Below, piece by piece: positions 12,287 through 25,494 of a stretch of DNA of 64,000 bases (positions are counted from its first letter, which is position 1; each line of letters opens with the position of its first letter). Under the pieces are notes generated by a model, which was not told where the DNA came from, did no database searches, and was given only the letters and a program-made list of their open reading frames with translations. This DNA comes from Mangifera indica (Eukaryota > Streptophyta > Magnoliopsida > Sapindales > Anacardiaceae). The stretch lies in contig NW_025401101.1 of NCBI RefSeq assembly GCF_011075055.1, positions 434,001-498,000 on the forward strand. Reading direction: 5' to 3'. Made by a program: the position numbers and the translations under genes.

Positions 12287-13631
12287 GTGGAAAGATATAA
12301 GGTCAGACTTGTTACAAGAGGGTAAAGTCAGGTGAAAGGACTCTATTACAATGAAACATCCACTCTAGTAGCAAAATTTGCAACTGTTAAGTATCTTATT
12401 ATAGTGGTTGCAATCAAAGGATGAGAATTGTATCAACTTGATGTTAACAATGCATTCCTTAATGGAAATTTAGATAAACAAGTTTTTATAAAAGTGCCAC
12501 AAGGATGATGCATCAATGATAAGGGAGTTGTTTGTAAACTTCAAAAGTCCTTATATGGACTCAAACAGGCCTCCAAGCAATAGTTTGGTAAGCTTTCTGA
12601 AGCTTCATTGTCTTATGGTTTCAAACAAAGCATTTTAGATTATTCACCTTTTACCATGACCAAAGAGCATAGTAGGATTATGGTATTTGTGTATGTAGAT
12701 GATTTAATTGTTGTTAGAGATAACAAAGAACATTGTGCATAATTCAAGAATCATTTGCAAGGTTGTTTTCATATTAATGATTTAGGACCATTGAGTTATT
12801 TTCTTGGCCGAGAAGTTAAGAGGACCAAAAAGGGAATACACCTAAGTTAGCAAAAATATGTCAAGGATATAATTGTTGAAGATGGAGAATGTGAAATGTG
12901 CAGAAACACCTATTCCTCAACAAGATGGACTTTCTGAAGATGTTAGAGAGTTGCTTAAAGATGCATGGAGTTATAGAAGACTATTTGGAAGACTTTTGTA
13001 CTTGACATTGACTCAATCTGATTTGTCAAATGAAATCTATTTGCTAAGTCAATTTTTGAAGAGTCCAAGACAACCTTACATCGACATGCCAAAACAGATG
13101 ATTCGCTACATTAGCAAGGCACCAGATCAAGGGAATTTTTTACCTTAAAGCCAATGAGATGGTTTTAAGAGCATACTCTGATGCAGATTGGATAACATGT
13201 TCAACCACTAGAAAACCAATGGTAGGCTTTGTAACTTTTCTTGGAATTGCTCCTTTGACTTGATGATCCAAGAAACAACCCATAGTATCATTATCATCTA
13301 CAAAAACTGAATACTAGGCTATGGCAAAAACAACCAAAGAAGTTGTGTGGTTAACTTCTATCCTTAAAGATTTGTTTATAGAAGTTCCACGACCTATAAG
13401 TTTGTTTTGTGATAATAAGTCAACTATGCACATTACATCCAATTCAATGTTCCATAAAAGAACTAAAAACATTGGCTTGGATTGTCACTTCATCAAGGAA
13501 AAGGTGTAGGCAAGTTACTTAGTCTTCCATATGTGTCTTCTCATCGACAATTATCTTATATATTTACGAAGGGACTCAGACATGAATAATTTTGAGTCAT
13601 TTTGCAAGCCATTGGTAGCATCAGCTTGAGG
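12287..13631 (+). pseudogene. Ty1/copia pol remnant (RT and RNase H)
   Basis: A long copia reverse transcriptase (RVT_2) and RNase H is readable almost continuously. Landmarks in order are YKVRLVTRG, LDVNNAFLNGNL (12440-12475), QKSLYGLKQAS (12543-12575), VYVDDLIVV (catalytic YVDD, about 12690-12716), HINDLGPLSYFLGREV (12772-12820), RRLFGRLLYLT (12975-13008), AYSDADW (13170-13190), SSTKTEY (13295-13315), AMAKTTKEVVWL and LFCDNKSTMHI (13320-13435). In-frame stops (for example near 12333, 12421, 12507, 12578 and 12848) and at least two frameshifts near 12870 and 13130 disable it. Protease and integrase are missing because the frame starts at the CACTA-like end. It is followed by a purine-rich tract and a 3' LTR. 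Confidence 0.9.
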
Positions 13632-13985
13632 GAGGCATCCAACATGTGAATATCCTCTTTTAGCACTTCATGATTTACTTCAGTTATAATCGGCTTAAGT
13701 AAGGCTCTTGAAGTGTGGATATTCTAGATTAATGACTAAGACCAATTACAGATATTTTGAATTGTTTATTCAGACCATGAGATATTTTGAAATTGAGAGA
13801 TAAGATTAATTTTATAAATCAATAATGTATTTTCCTTTTTTTATTGTAACATAGTTTTAGGAAGGTGGTCACCTATTTAGCCTTGTATATAAGGAATTAG
13901 TTAGGAATTATTATTTTTATATATGTTAGCTACTGTATCAATTCGAATATGTGAATAATATCAGTTATTATTTTTTTTTTATCCA
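13632..13985 (+). mobile_element. Polypurine tract and 3' LTR of the copia remnant
   Basis: Directly after the pol stop comes a purine-rich TTGAGGGAGGC (about 13627-13637), the usual second-strand primer of copia elements. Non-coding sequence follows, with a TATA-like TGTATATAAGG (about 13885) followed by a short AT-rich end. No second copy of this LTR lies in the window, so its end is approximate. Confidence 0.5.
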
Positions 13986-15060
13986 TAATGAATTTTTTCA
14001 GGATAGAAACACCTGGGCTGTGTGTGTTTACTCTGTTGGGACATCCTATGACATGTTCAAAACAAGCGGATTGTAACAATATGCACGCAACATACAAGAT
14101 TATTAATGTTATATTCTTTTAATTTATTATTTTTTTAAATTGATTTTTTTCAAATCTTTATACTTTTCTGTAATTGTTCCATTTATTTTACTATAGGATT
14201 TTTTTTTTTTTAATTTTATTAGGATTGAATGCCAATCTTACAATCCTTTTTTCCTTTTGCTTTTCCCTTTCCATTTTCTACCAAATTCAATAACTATATT
14301 GATAGAAAAATTCCTATGACTCAACTGTGTTTCATGATATAGAATTTGAATATTTAAAAATATGAAAAAAAATGAAAAGTTGGAGAATGCTATTTATAGT
14401 CTTCATAAATAAAATTTTTGAAACATTAGAACTTGAATAACAAATAAAAATTAATTCTGTTGAGAGGGAACATATTCACACACCCCTAAAGTTAACAATC
14501 TAAAATATTATATGTATAAATTTATTTTGTGATTTTTTTTCAAAATGATACTAGATCATATATACACTTTTTCAAATCAATAGGACAATTTATTTTTCTA
14601 TTATTAAAGATGATTAGTATTGTCATTATTTTATGTGTACAAGAATCTGAAACTTGCTTGCAAAGAAACTATCGATGGCAAATGAGAAAATTAAAGCAAG
14701 AGATTTAAATTATAATTGACTTCTGCAAGTGAATTATACACGTTTTTTTCCTATTTAGCTGTCTAATTACTTTTCGTGGAATTTGGCATGTGATTAGACT
14801 GAAGTCAAAACGCAAACAATAGAAACCAAATGACTGCTAGAATTTGAGCGACTACAGGTAGAGCTGAAACTTTTAGAGTTCTACTTGCTGTTTCAAATAT
14901 ATGAAATGAATTAGAAGAAAGGTTCTTTACTATTCTACAATCAACAAGAAAGCTGACTTGTGTAAATAATTATTGACTATCAAAAACAGGTTGATTTTCA
15001 CCTAATTGAATCATAGAGTTCATATTCGTTAATGTCTTACCAACAGATATAATGCAGGAA
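13986..15060. other. Spacer and 3' flank of the TBL gene
   Basis: No coding feature was recognised. The part from about 14870 to 15060 probably contains the 3' UTR of the minus-strand TBL gene, whose stop codon is at 15061-15063. No clear polyadenylation signal was assigned. Confidence 0.4.
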
Positions 15061-18000
15061 CTACACCTGTGCGGCAAGGAGTTCATTCCATGTGTCTGGA
15101 ATTCCAGGTAGGCACCAATGCAAGCAATCATTAATGCCTTGGTTTGCCTTGATACTGTAATGGGATATGTGACCCTCATCTCTCAGTTCTGAAAGAGCAG
15201 TTATATCCAGAAGTTTTATTTTTGTACCCTTAATGGCAGCTTCAACAATTTCATCACTTGATCTATCTTGCTTAACTTTGTTTCCTCTGGTTAAAGGGGT
15301 GGTATTATCACAGCTACCACCAGTATTCCAGTCCCCATTGCGGAAATGTCTTGGAGAGATTGTCCGAAAGAATGCTTTAAGTCGAGGATGGAATGGAAGC
15401 TGAGAGTCAAGCCACATAGCCACACTGTAAGCCGTAAAATTCTTGGCACTCTCCAGGTTTGCAAGTCTTTTATCTTCATTAGGTTTTCCATTCACATATA
15501 CAACCCATCGGTTAGCTCTAAGTTTCCCTCTGTTCCAGTGATGTCCTGAATTGAGAACTAAAACATCAAACCGATGGAGGTATTTACTCATGAAAGCTGG
15601 TGGACGGTCTAAATGCATGGCAACATCAGACTTGGGGTCTGAATTGTTAAGTGGCACCAAGTCAGCAAGTGTTGATGACCAATAATATAAAATGGTGGTA
15701 TTGGTCGCAAGGAAACGATAAGCCCAGCCATCAGGACGAGCATGTCCACGTAGTTTGACAAGACCATATTCCCTTCCGACATCTTCAACTTCTTGGATCA
15801 TTTGTCCACCAGTGGCCATACACATCATAGATTGGAATTGCTGCCTGCCCAAAGAATCCCCTACAAATGCAATTGTTTTGTCCTTCATCCTAAAGTTCAC
15901 AAGCTATATTCAGAGAAACAATCATCTAAACATACATTTTGCTTCTAATGACAATATCATATGATTGAAATTCAATAGAAACAGCTAGCTATGGAGGATT
16001 TGTGATCAAAAAAACATATGAATGATGCCATTGAGGCCATGAAAGATAAGAAGCAAACAGAAGCAGAAGAATAACAACAATCAATTATAGAGGCCAACCT
16101 TTGCAAAAATGCAGATCGTTCAAATTCTGGCATTTCACAATCTTTTGGCTGCCAGCGATATCTCTCATAAGAAAACTCTTTACGTTGGGTCAATCGACAC
16201 GCCCACATTTCTGATAACCACTGTTTACATCCAAACCCGGGATACAAAGGACGCCTGCTGTCGGAAACCCAACTACCCTTGGCATAGTTACATACTGCAA
16301 AGTGAAAAGCCACACATCCTTAGAAATACAACCATTTAAAATATTAAGATAAATAGCTAGATCCACAAAAGATTCTTCAAAAATTAGACAGTTTTGACAG
16401 TTAGGCATTAATATAAGATATAAAGAACAATATTTTTTAAACTTCTCTTATAAATATGCCTTCATTTCAAAATTCTCCTCCCTCACCTTGTTGAGGGCTA
16501 ATTATTTGACTGTCGAACTAAATTTTCTACCTCCTGCATCTCTTGCATTTATTGTTCTTTCTATTGTACCAAAAAGCTGAAACTCCAGAAAAGACACATC
16601 TGAGGTCCAGAAGATACAAAAGATAGCATTTTATTATTTTCTCTTTCTTATAATTTCGTAAAAAAAGTGAAACAAGAAAAATATAAACTATTAGGAACCC
16701 CGCCAGTCTTAACCAAAAACACAGCAAACAACACAAATGATTTTATTGATAAAAAGGTATTTACAAGGATAAATAGACAATTCGAGGAGCCGAGGCCTTC
16801 CAATTTTGGCCATTGGAGGTGCCAGAACCAGAAGCCTCCCCAATCAGCCCTAAGACTGCCCACTACCAATGATTGCCCAAACTCAAATTTTCTTCCCCTC
16901 TCCTTCTTCAATCTCTCTTTTATATTTGCCCATTTCATAACTGCCCATCCATACTTCATAATTGCCCTTGAGTGTTTCATAACTGCATATTTGTTTCACT
17001 AGTCCTAACATAAACATAAATATATCTTCTTTTTCTTTCTGAAAGTACTGAGTTTTGAGAAAGGCTTCTATTATCTTAAAAATCTACACTAGGTAACTAT
17101 TTAAGCCAAAGTATACTATGGGTAGGTTGCAAATTTACACTAATGGTTGTTAGCAAATAAACAGCTGAAGGCTTAAACTATTAAGCAGACAAACCATCAA
17201 TTTGTAAGAAGCAATTGCATGTAATGGACAATGAGGAAGATCCTAAGGAAATGTACCATTATCCTTCAAGAATTACAAAAAAATTGTACGACTGGTTAAT
17301 CAAATTCTATTCATCTTTTCATGAAGACACTATAATGGACCTAAATAGTAAAGCAAACAAAAAATCCACATTTTTTTTGAAGGCTGCAGAAGTTACCAGT
17401 TTCCACATTCTATCTCTTAAGGCAAACTATAAATAACCACGTGGAAACCGGGGTCTCACCATTTTTGGTATTAAATATAGTTACATGAGTATGGCACATG
17501 TACCATTGCTCCCCTTCAATAATTTATATGAGAAACAAACTAAAGGGAGTTGACAGTGAAAATGCCACATATAAGCAAACTCTTTTAAATTACTCTGTTT
17601 CGCTCACACTAACCTCAATCATGAAGCAAGTCATTACAATCATAAGTCCAGGGGAAAACAATTAAAACACAGATTGCAATCGTGTACAAGAGAGCTTAAA
17701 AAATTAACACAGCACAAGTAGCAGAATTTGCAACGGCATGAGAATGAGACACTACCTTTCTTCTTGGTTGAAAACATCCCTTCCCCATCAGTTTCTTTCC
17801 TCTCTGGAATATACGAGGTTGTAAAATTTGTTAATTGCCTGTCTAAATTCTTTACACCAGGTTCTTTTGTTTCTTCTTCAGTTATTGATTCAGAAATTTT
17901 TCCTTGCATATGCTCCTTTGGCCTTATAGATTGAAAGGAATGATTTCCAGCTTCTTCATCAAATGCTAAGCCACAGAAAAGAAAAAAGAAGTTGCAGGAA

Positions 18001-18366
18001 AGAGAAGCACAATTCTGTGGTAACATTCATAGATCCCATCACCCAACATCAAGGTTTCAAATTTTGCAATTGCCTTAGGTACTATATAGTTTTTCCCAGT
18101 AAACTTTTCACCGACTCTTTTCTTTGCCTTAAATTTATTATTCAGTGAAAAGAAAAGGACAAAGATATGAAAATACATATTCATGTAGGCAGTTGATCCA
18201 GAAACAAACCTGATGAAGACCACGTAAACTGATCTTGGACTGGCAGTACAGTTGTAACAAAAGGATTTTTTTCGCAAACCCAAATAAAAATGGTTGTAAA
18301 AAGAAGTGTAATTAGCGTGAGAGAAAGATGTCTTCCTCTCATTCTATAATTATTTCCTCCTTTCAT
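15061..18366 (-). CDS. TBL14: TRICHOME BIREFRINGENCE-LIKE wall polysaccharide O-acetyltransferase
   Basis: Four coding exons on the minus strand: 18366-18210, 17965-17756, 16294-16099 and 15889-15061, all with GT-AG introns. They join in frame to 463 residues. Residues about 14-30 ([17 protein letters not shown]) form one signal-anchor helix, giving a type II Golgi protein, followed by a variable stem. The TBL/PMR5 N domain starts at Cys124 (CNYAKGSWV, then [14 protein letters not shown]). The esterase signature is Gly198-Asp199-Ser200 ([13 protein letters not shown]), and the partner motif is Asp442-Cys-Leu-His445 in [16 protein letters not shown]. Ser, Asp and His are the acyl-transfer residues in this family, so catalysis looks intact. 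By sequence it is closest to the TBL14/15/16 group, but the exact member and the polysaccharide acceptor are inferences. The first Met was chosen; a second at residue 9 is possible. Intron 2 (1461 bp) contains a repeat-like patch at 16670-17000. Confidence 0.9.
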
Positions 18367-19429
18367 CTCTGCTTAAACTACAAAACAACAGACTCTTGGT
18401 CAGATCTAATGCATCTTCATTCTCATTTAAGTTTAATTTGTCTGCAAGGATCATCAGCTTCTTTCAGAAAATGAACTCATTCATGAGCCTCTGCTGCATG
18501 TTGAAAAACTAATCTGTAGCATTCAACACAGATAGAAAAGATAAATAAATAAAACTAACAAAACCAAGATAGCATATTTCTAGCCCGATAAGCACACAAT
18601 ATAGAAAAGAACAGCATAAAATCCTACAGAAATACAGTACCCTTGCTAAAGCAGCAAAAAATACAATTGGACTGACAATTTAAGATGTAAAAACCCCTAA
18701 TTTCCAAAACCGTTCTACATGATTGCCTCACGCAGCTACATCCCCTCCTTTTCACGCAATTACTTCACATAAGACAAGTCCCTTTAACAGTAAGAAGCCA
18801 TCCCAAACACCAATCATAAAAGCTTAAACTCATCCATTCCAATACAAAAAACAAAAAATACATAATCCAAAGCATTCACTCAATCTAAACTTTTCAATTA
18901 CATCGGCCACAACCCATTTTTATATGCATGCATGAGAAAAAAACAATCTTTCACAAAAAGTTTAAACAAATTTATTGAAACAGTCCATCCAATACCAAAT
19001 TGAATATCAACAATTCATTGAAAGCCGTATCTTACAACTTCTAAATATTTCCCAAAAGTCTTATAAATCAAAAACTTTAGAACAACAATAAATAATAAAA
19101 AAAAAAAACCCATATTCCAGCATAAAAATTGATTTAAAAAAAGAAAAATATCAACAAAATTACATAAAACTAAAACACCACTTCAGGCCCACCCTTGTTA
19201 AACCAAATTCAAGAAAAACAGGAACAATGTGAGACAATGAATAACGAAAAGGGAACGAAAGGGAAACAATAGAACCTAAACTATGCGGAAAACCAACGCT
19301 GAGGGGCTGTTAAATAATTAAGAATCTGGAAATGTTAGATCCGAAAAACAAAGAAAAATAAAGTTTTTTGCTTCCTGAGAGCAGAACAATGAATTAATGC
19401 ACTAGCGCCCGAAACTGAAAGGCAATCTG

Positions 19430-19436
19430 TTTATAT
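19430..19436 (-). promoter_or_regulatory. Possible TATA box of the TBL gene
   Basis: On the minus strand the sequence reads CCCGATATAAACAG, a good TATA box. It lies about 1.06 kb upstream of the start codon. An acceptor-like TAAGCAG ends two bases before the ATG, so a 5' UTR intron of roughly 0.9 kb is likely. This is an inference from sequence only; the region 18367-19430 otherwise shows no gene. Confidence 0.4.
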
Positions 19437-19499
19437 CGGGAATGTGCGTACAGTGCGTTGCATGAAACTGACGGTAAAGGTCATTGATTTTAAAAATAG

Positions 19500-20930
19500 T
19501 ATCTTACTAAATCTCTCACATAGTCCCCTGAAGTTTTAGAACAACGAAAATACTCCCAACAAGCTAGTAAATATTAACATATTATCCTTCTTTCTTAAGA
19601 TCTAAAAATTAATAATAACAGACTTTTTAATATTTGAAAATTTTAAGGGTATTGCTAGAGTTTAGGATATATAAAGGGGTTCATAAACATCTTTAAAATT
19701 AGTATCTTGGTAAATGAATATTAAATGAAACCTCTAATTAAATGATGCAACTATAACATGTGTCTCGTTATCTAAATGCCCACTCATTTACAAATTTGAT
19801 TATTATATATTATTAGGTAATCTTATTTCAATGAATCATTTCATGATTTGGTCTACCATATAATCATAATTTTAAATATTCCTTCGGAATAACCTTTAAA
19901 AATTTGCTTTATCCAAATTTTTTTTTCTGTATTTTATCCCCTTCACATGTGACATTGAATTATATAAACAATGGGAATGCATTGAATAAGCACCTAAATA
20001 ATATAATAATGTTCATAAAGTGAAACGTTGATTAGGATGTGAAATCTGGGATATATATTTATCATCCTTTCTAATAAAACCTTCTTTATTTTTTTAATTT
20101 CTAAAATGTAAATATTTTATTTAAAGATGAATTAAAGTCATAAAAGAATGTTATTTAACTTAATTACCTTTGATAACAAAAATTAAAGATAAACTAATCG
20201 GAATACACTAGATTATTGAGGCTAACATGTTTTAATTACACTTTTAAATCATACTGTCAGTCATAGTATAGCTTTATATGTTTAAATTATATTTATCGTT
20301 TTATTAAATGTATTATTGACAAGTTACTTCATCTTTTTTTTAATGGTTTTTTTCTATAAAGGCCGAAGAGACTTAGAGATTGAAATTTTTATCCTTTTTT
20401 TAACCATGCATATATATATAGCACTTATCTTAAAGCCTAAACAAAAATACCATAACAATATTTTATTTTTCTAAAATACCCCCTTAATGTAACTCCTGTA
20501 TGCAAAAAGAGAGAATATTTTTCTTCAACATTCCAATGAGGAAGGAATCTCTATAGCATAAGAAAAACACTTCTTCAACAGAGATCACATATGACTGAAC
20601 AATAAAACCTGTGAGAAAGCTATTATAAATTATTCAAATTGGACACAAGGGAGGAGAGACGAAAATTGATAGATTTATTTAGAGAATTAACATTTGTTGA
20701 AAAGATTTCACAATAAAATCACCACATTCAGGTCAGTTTTGATTCAAGCTCATATGTTATATGTTTTCTTTATGAATAATTGAAAATCAAATAATGTATG
20801 GTAGATTCATGTTCATGACTTCTTGTGAAATTAAATTTTATTGTGATTTCATATTATTAAATTGTTTAATATTGTTATTTCATGTTGTTTTTATTGTTTA
20901 AAAATTATTATAATGTTACTTAATGTTGTA
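19500..20930. other. AT-rich intergenic sequence, nothing recognised
   Basis: Upstream of the TBL gene and left of the MULE. Only short open frames are present. The part from about 20400 may already be the 5' leader of the MULE, since the mudrA-like frame starts at 21487. Confidence 0.4.
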
Positions 20931-21486
20931 TTGATGGTTAAAAAATATAAAAATTCTGGTTTGAAAAATTTTCAGACGAAGAACGTGTGTCACCAACCTC
21001 GCTAACCTTTTCGCGGCAAGGGTTGGCTTCACCAACACTCGAACTGATATTTTTCACACTTTCTTCCATTCCACTCAATTTCATATTGTTTAATATTGTT
21101 ATTTCATTCAATTTTTATTGTTTAAAGTTGTTATAATGTTGTTTAATATTATACTGATAATTATAAAATATAAAAATATATTTTTGGAAAATTTCTAGAC
21201 CAAAAATGGGTTAGCGACACCAACCCTTTGGCGGGCCAACCCTTAGCATTGTTTTTTCTTCTTCCATTCTGCTCAATTTTATGTTGTTTAATGCTGTTAT
21301 TTCATGTTATTTTAATTATTTAATGTTGTATTGATGGTTATAGAATACAAAAATTTAAGTATGGAATGTTTTTGAAAATTATTGTTTTTTTCGAAAGTTA
21401 TTGTTCATCGATGGTTACTGTCCATAGTATATAAACATTGCCTAGACATTAGTGTTTTTATGTTTTTAGGGTTATTCCTAGTCAAA

Positions 21487-24050
21487 ATGGAAAAGACTAC
21501 ATTTAAAATTCACTACGGAGGCTAGTGGATTGAATGTGATGACAATGTGACAAGATATGTTGGTGGGAATGAGAGAGAGATGTGTATTGACACAAGTGTT
21601 AATTTTGAAGGATTCATTATGAGAATAAGCTATCTTCTAAGACTTGATCAAAGTCAATCAAATGTACGTGTATTTATCCTAGGTGATGTGAGTCCAATAG
21701 AGATCGTAGATGATGATGATATGGAGTTTTTGATGGTTGTAGTAAGGAGTTCACAAGAATACCATAAACTTTATGTTACCGGGTGTCCAATTGGCGGAAG
21801 GGACAATCAACAAGTCGAAGATGTTCATAAGGAAGAAAAGGAAAATTATTTGACAGATAAATGGGCACATCTACAAAGTTTCCAAGAGTTTGGTGGGAAT
21901 TATGGGGTTGATGATGATATGAATGAGGATTATGAAGTAGAAGATAATGAGAATGATGATGATGATGATGAATTCTCAGGGTTTGATAAGGACATGTATG
22001 GTATTTCGAGCCAAGACATTAGCAAAAGTCAAAGTGATGCTTGTAATTAGGGGGTTGAATGTAGCAGGAGAAGTCATGACTTTATAAATATTAGAGCATA
22101 TCCAAGTCACATCCATATTCCAAATCCATTTTAATGGGTTCTTAAGCCTATAGTTGATATTGAAAATACAAGTATTAGTAATCGAGCAATACAAAGGGCT
22201 AACCATTTACAAGTGATGGGTTTTTATAATTCGAAGGCAGAATTAAAAGCATTTTTTTGAACATATGCCTTAGAGACAAGAATTCAATAGAAGGTTAGTC
22301 ACTCTGATAATACACGCTATGAGCTTATATGTGTACACCCACAATGTAAATGGCAGACACGAGCAATAAGAAAGCAAGATGGAGACTATTGGGTCTTACG
22401 ACATATGGACGAGACACACACTTGTTCTTGGGATCAAATATTGTCGCACTATAAACAAATTGGTGCAAAATCGTTAAGGAATATACTTAAGTCAATGTTT
22501 GTAGTTGATCGCATTTATTGATCGAAGAAAATTATTTCAGATATGACAAATAGGTACAAAATTGACATATCCTACACGTAAGCATGACATACCAAAACAT
22601 ATGCAATAAATGCATTACGAGGATCTCTGGAAAAGTCTTTTGGTCTATTATATGAGTATTGTCATAATTTGAAACTTAAGAACCTAAGAACCATGACATG
22701 TATTGATATCAACCCAAAAAATAGGTTCAAGATTTTCTTCATGTGTATGGGTTATTCAATAAGAGGGTTCCAACAATTTTGTCACCCAGTGATATGCATT
22801 GATACTTCACACTTAAAGAAAAAGTATCTTTGGTCTCTTTTCATTGTTGTTGCGAAGGATGGTAATAATCAAATTTATCCTCTCACATTCGGTATTGGGC
22901 ACAAAGAGGGAATAGATACATGGACACATTTTTTGACATACTTTCACATGTGCATTGGTGATTTGCCGGCTTTGGCCATTATTTCTAATTGCCATCATTC
23001 AATAATTACATCAGTCGCGAACATAATGCCTTATGTCAACCATTAGTTTTGTAATTATCATATAAAAGGGTAACATACATTCGCAGTTTAAAAAAACTAA
23101 ACATATTGAAAGATTATTTTGGAAAGCTACTAAGGCATATTGGGTAAGGGACTTTCAAGCTGCTATAAGTAGAATTACCTAAGTAAATCCTGCTACAACA
23201 GCCTATTTGACTGACATTAGGTATGAAAAATGGGTGCATGCCCACTTTGGAGGATGGCGGTACAATATTATGATGACCAATATTACTAAGTCTTTCAATG
23301 GCTTGACACAAACAGCTCGTGCTTTGCCTATCACCATATTAGTTGAGTTTCTTCGGAGCACGATATAACATTAGTTTTTAATAGGCGAAACATGACTAGT
23401 ACATATGACTTAAATTTTAATGATGTTTTTGTTTTCATTTCATTTATTAGTTGTTTTTTACAGGTGAGAGATCTCACCCATTAACACCATGGGTTGAAGA
23501 CAAACTTGCTTGATATGTGTTCAAATCTGCCAATATGGTTGTTAAATCAACCTCTAACAATATGAAGTTCATGATTCACAACAACAGGTGTTCATTATGA
23601 ATCTTCTATATCGAACGTGTGATTGTGGGAAATTCTAACTTTTCTAAATTCTATGTGCACATGCTGCAGCTATTGCAAGATATAATAACCTATTAGATTA
23701 TGTCAGTTAGGTCATACATATTACTCTACTAAATATTTACGTAGGGTGTATGAAGAAGATATTAATCCATTAGGGGATTAATCGACTTGGGCACCATCAA
23801 ATATGCCTGCGATTTATCCTCCAATGATAGAACAACAAAGGTCTAGTCATCCTTCCAACCATGCAAGAATACCTTCACAAGAAGAAGAAGTTTGATAACC
23901 AAACTACAACAAATGTCATCAACCTAACCATACTAGCTTAAAGTGTCCAAGTCCAGCTCCAATGCCCATGGTTGGCTCGTCTTGCACATCAATTAGGAGA
24001 CAACGATGAGGTCGTCAAACTCACAGTGTAACCTATACGACTGAATAGGT
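21487..24050 (+). pseudogene. mudrA-like (MULE) transposase pseudogene
   Basis: The frame starting MEKTTFKIHYGG (21487) runs to about 23046 interrupted by stops at 21523, 22048, 22132 and later positions. The N-terminal part is acidic, with an Asp-rich run near 21900-21990. A zinc-containing MuDR N domain follows (CVHPQCKWQTRA, then THTCSW; 22330-22425). The catalytic core holds the first Asp in VICIDTSHLK (about 22790-22820) and then DGNNQIYPLTFGI (22860-22895). The second catalytic Asp, expected in ISDRH, reads ISNCH (about 22980-22995). After a frameshift a SWIM zinc finger is visible as CDCGK (23618) and CAHAAA (23654). A degenerate CCHC knuckle lies near 23910-23945. The protein cannot be functional. 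Confidence 0.85.
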
Positions 24051-24284
24051 AATCATGATTAATTTTATGATTGCATCTGATATTGTAATTTTAATTGTGT
24101 ATATATTGCATGTTTAATTTTTCATAATTTATTTATTGGATTTTTCAATAGATTTTAATGTATTAATTTTTTATGTTTAGGATCTTGCATGTACACAATG
24201 ACGATGGATCAAATCAGCATAATAGAATTACCACGACAGTTATTTGTTGATGTTCATTTTATGTATATATTTGATTTTTTATTA

Positions 24285-25113
24285 GGCTAAAGGACTATTT
24301 CCCACCCAAGGATTGTTGTTTCCCTAAGTATCCCCCTTTTAACTTTGAAAATCACAAATACTCACCTATGAGTAGTTAAATTTAACGGTAGTAAGAGTGA
24401 AATTATCATTTTATCTATAATATTAAAAATAAACTAAAATATAATCTCCTTTTCCTCCCCTAAACTTTGAAAACTAAAAGTTTTCACCCAACCAAAGTTT
24501 TAAAAAATGGCAGTTTCCCCCTAGGGTTTGGTTTCCAAATCTCCGGTGCCAAATTCAACAACATTGCTAGTCGTCTATCCCTTTTGAAGCTTCATCTCCC
24601 TTTGGTGGTCTTTCTCCATCCATTTGGACGTCCGTTCGGTGTCAATCTTCTTCTGAAAAACAAAGAGTTTCGTTTTCCCGGATGAAACTTTTTGTCTCCT
24701 GCCGTCTTTCAAAAGAAGATTGATGTCGAATAGACGTCTAAATGGGTAGAGAGAGATTGCCAAAGGGAAAAGAAGTCTAAGCCTCATTCGACATTGATCG
24801 GATATCTAATAGGTCGAAAGAGACCGTCAGAGGGAGAGAAAGCTTTGGGAGGGATAAACGGCTGATAACGACGTCAGATTTGACGTCGGAGATCTGAAAA
24901 CCAAACCGTAGGGGAAAACTATCATTTTTTAAAACTTAGATTAGGAAAAAAACTTTTAGTTTTTAAGGTTTAGGGGGGGAAAAGTGATAAAATTTTAAGG
25001 GGTTAAAGTTCCGTTAAATTTAACTACTCATGGGTGGGTATTTAGGATTTTCAAAGTTAAATGGGGATACTTAGAAAAACAACAATCCTTGGGTAGGAAA
25101 TAATCCTTTGGCC
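24285..25113. mobile_element. 829-bp foldback MULE-like MITE
   Basis: Long terminal inverted repeats: the left end GGCTAAAGGACTATTTCCCA returns at the right end as TGGG(T)AGGAAATAATCCTTTGGCC. The pairing continues inward through ATGAGTAGTTAAATTTAACG and its complement for well over 200 bp per side. The flanks TTTTTATTA (24276-24284) and TGTTTATTA (25114-25122) match at 8 of 9 positions, a 9-bp duplication as made by Mutator-like elements. The open frames inside (24467-24787) lie in the arms and are artefacts of the repeat. It is separate from the surrounding MULE, and its TIR does not match that element's flanks. Confidence 0.75.
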
Positions 25114-25494
25114 TGTTTATTATATCATATTATGTATTTTATATTAACATGTTTTATTAATTTGTTTCATTTCATGAATAAGCGTTAATAAATCATTCAA
25201 AAGGAATTATGATTAATAAATGCAAAGACATCACTGAAACAATAATAAAATACACCATTGAAGCAATAACAAAATGAAATCCAATTCATGTGCCATGCCT
25301 TAATTGAAATCCTCGAAACCTACATTTTCACCAGCCAATTGAATTTAATAAGTATGACGAATTAAGTAAGGTTTGATAACATATAAACAAAACATAAACC
25401 CTAGATACTTACTGAGGGCCTTCTCATGGAATATGGTAGTGGTTATGCGCATTTTTAGTCTTTTAAAATGTTTCAATGTGAAATTGAATGGATG

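Noticed and set aside
15291..15549. Frames on both strands within the TBL last exon
   Set aside because: Overlap the well-supported TBL frame with its GDS and DxxH motifs.
24467..24787. 72- and 70-codon frames with similar sequence on opposite strands
   Set aside because: They fall in the inverted arms of the 829-bp foldback element.
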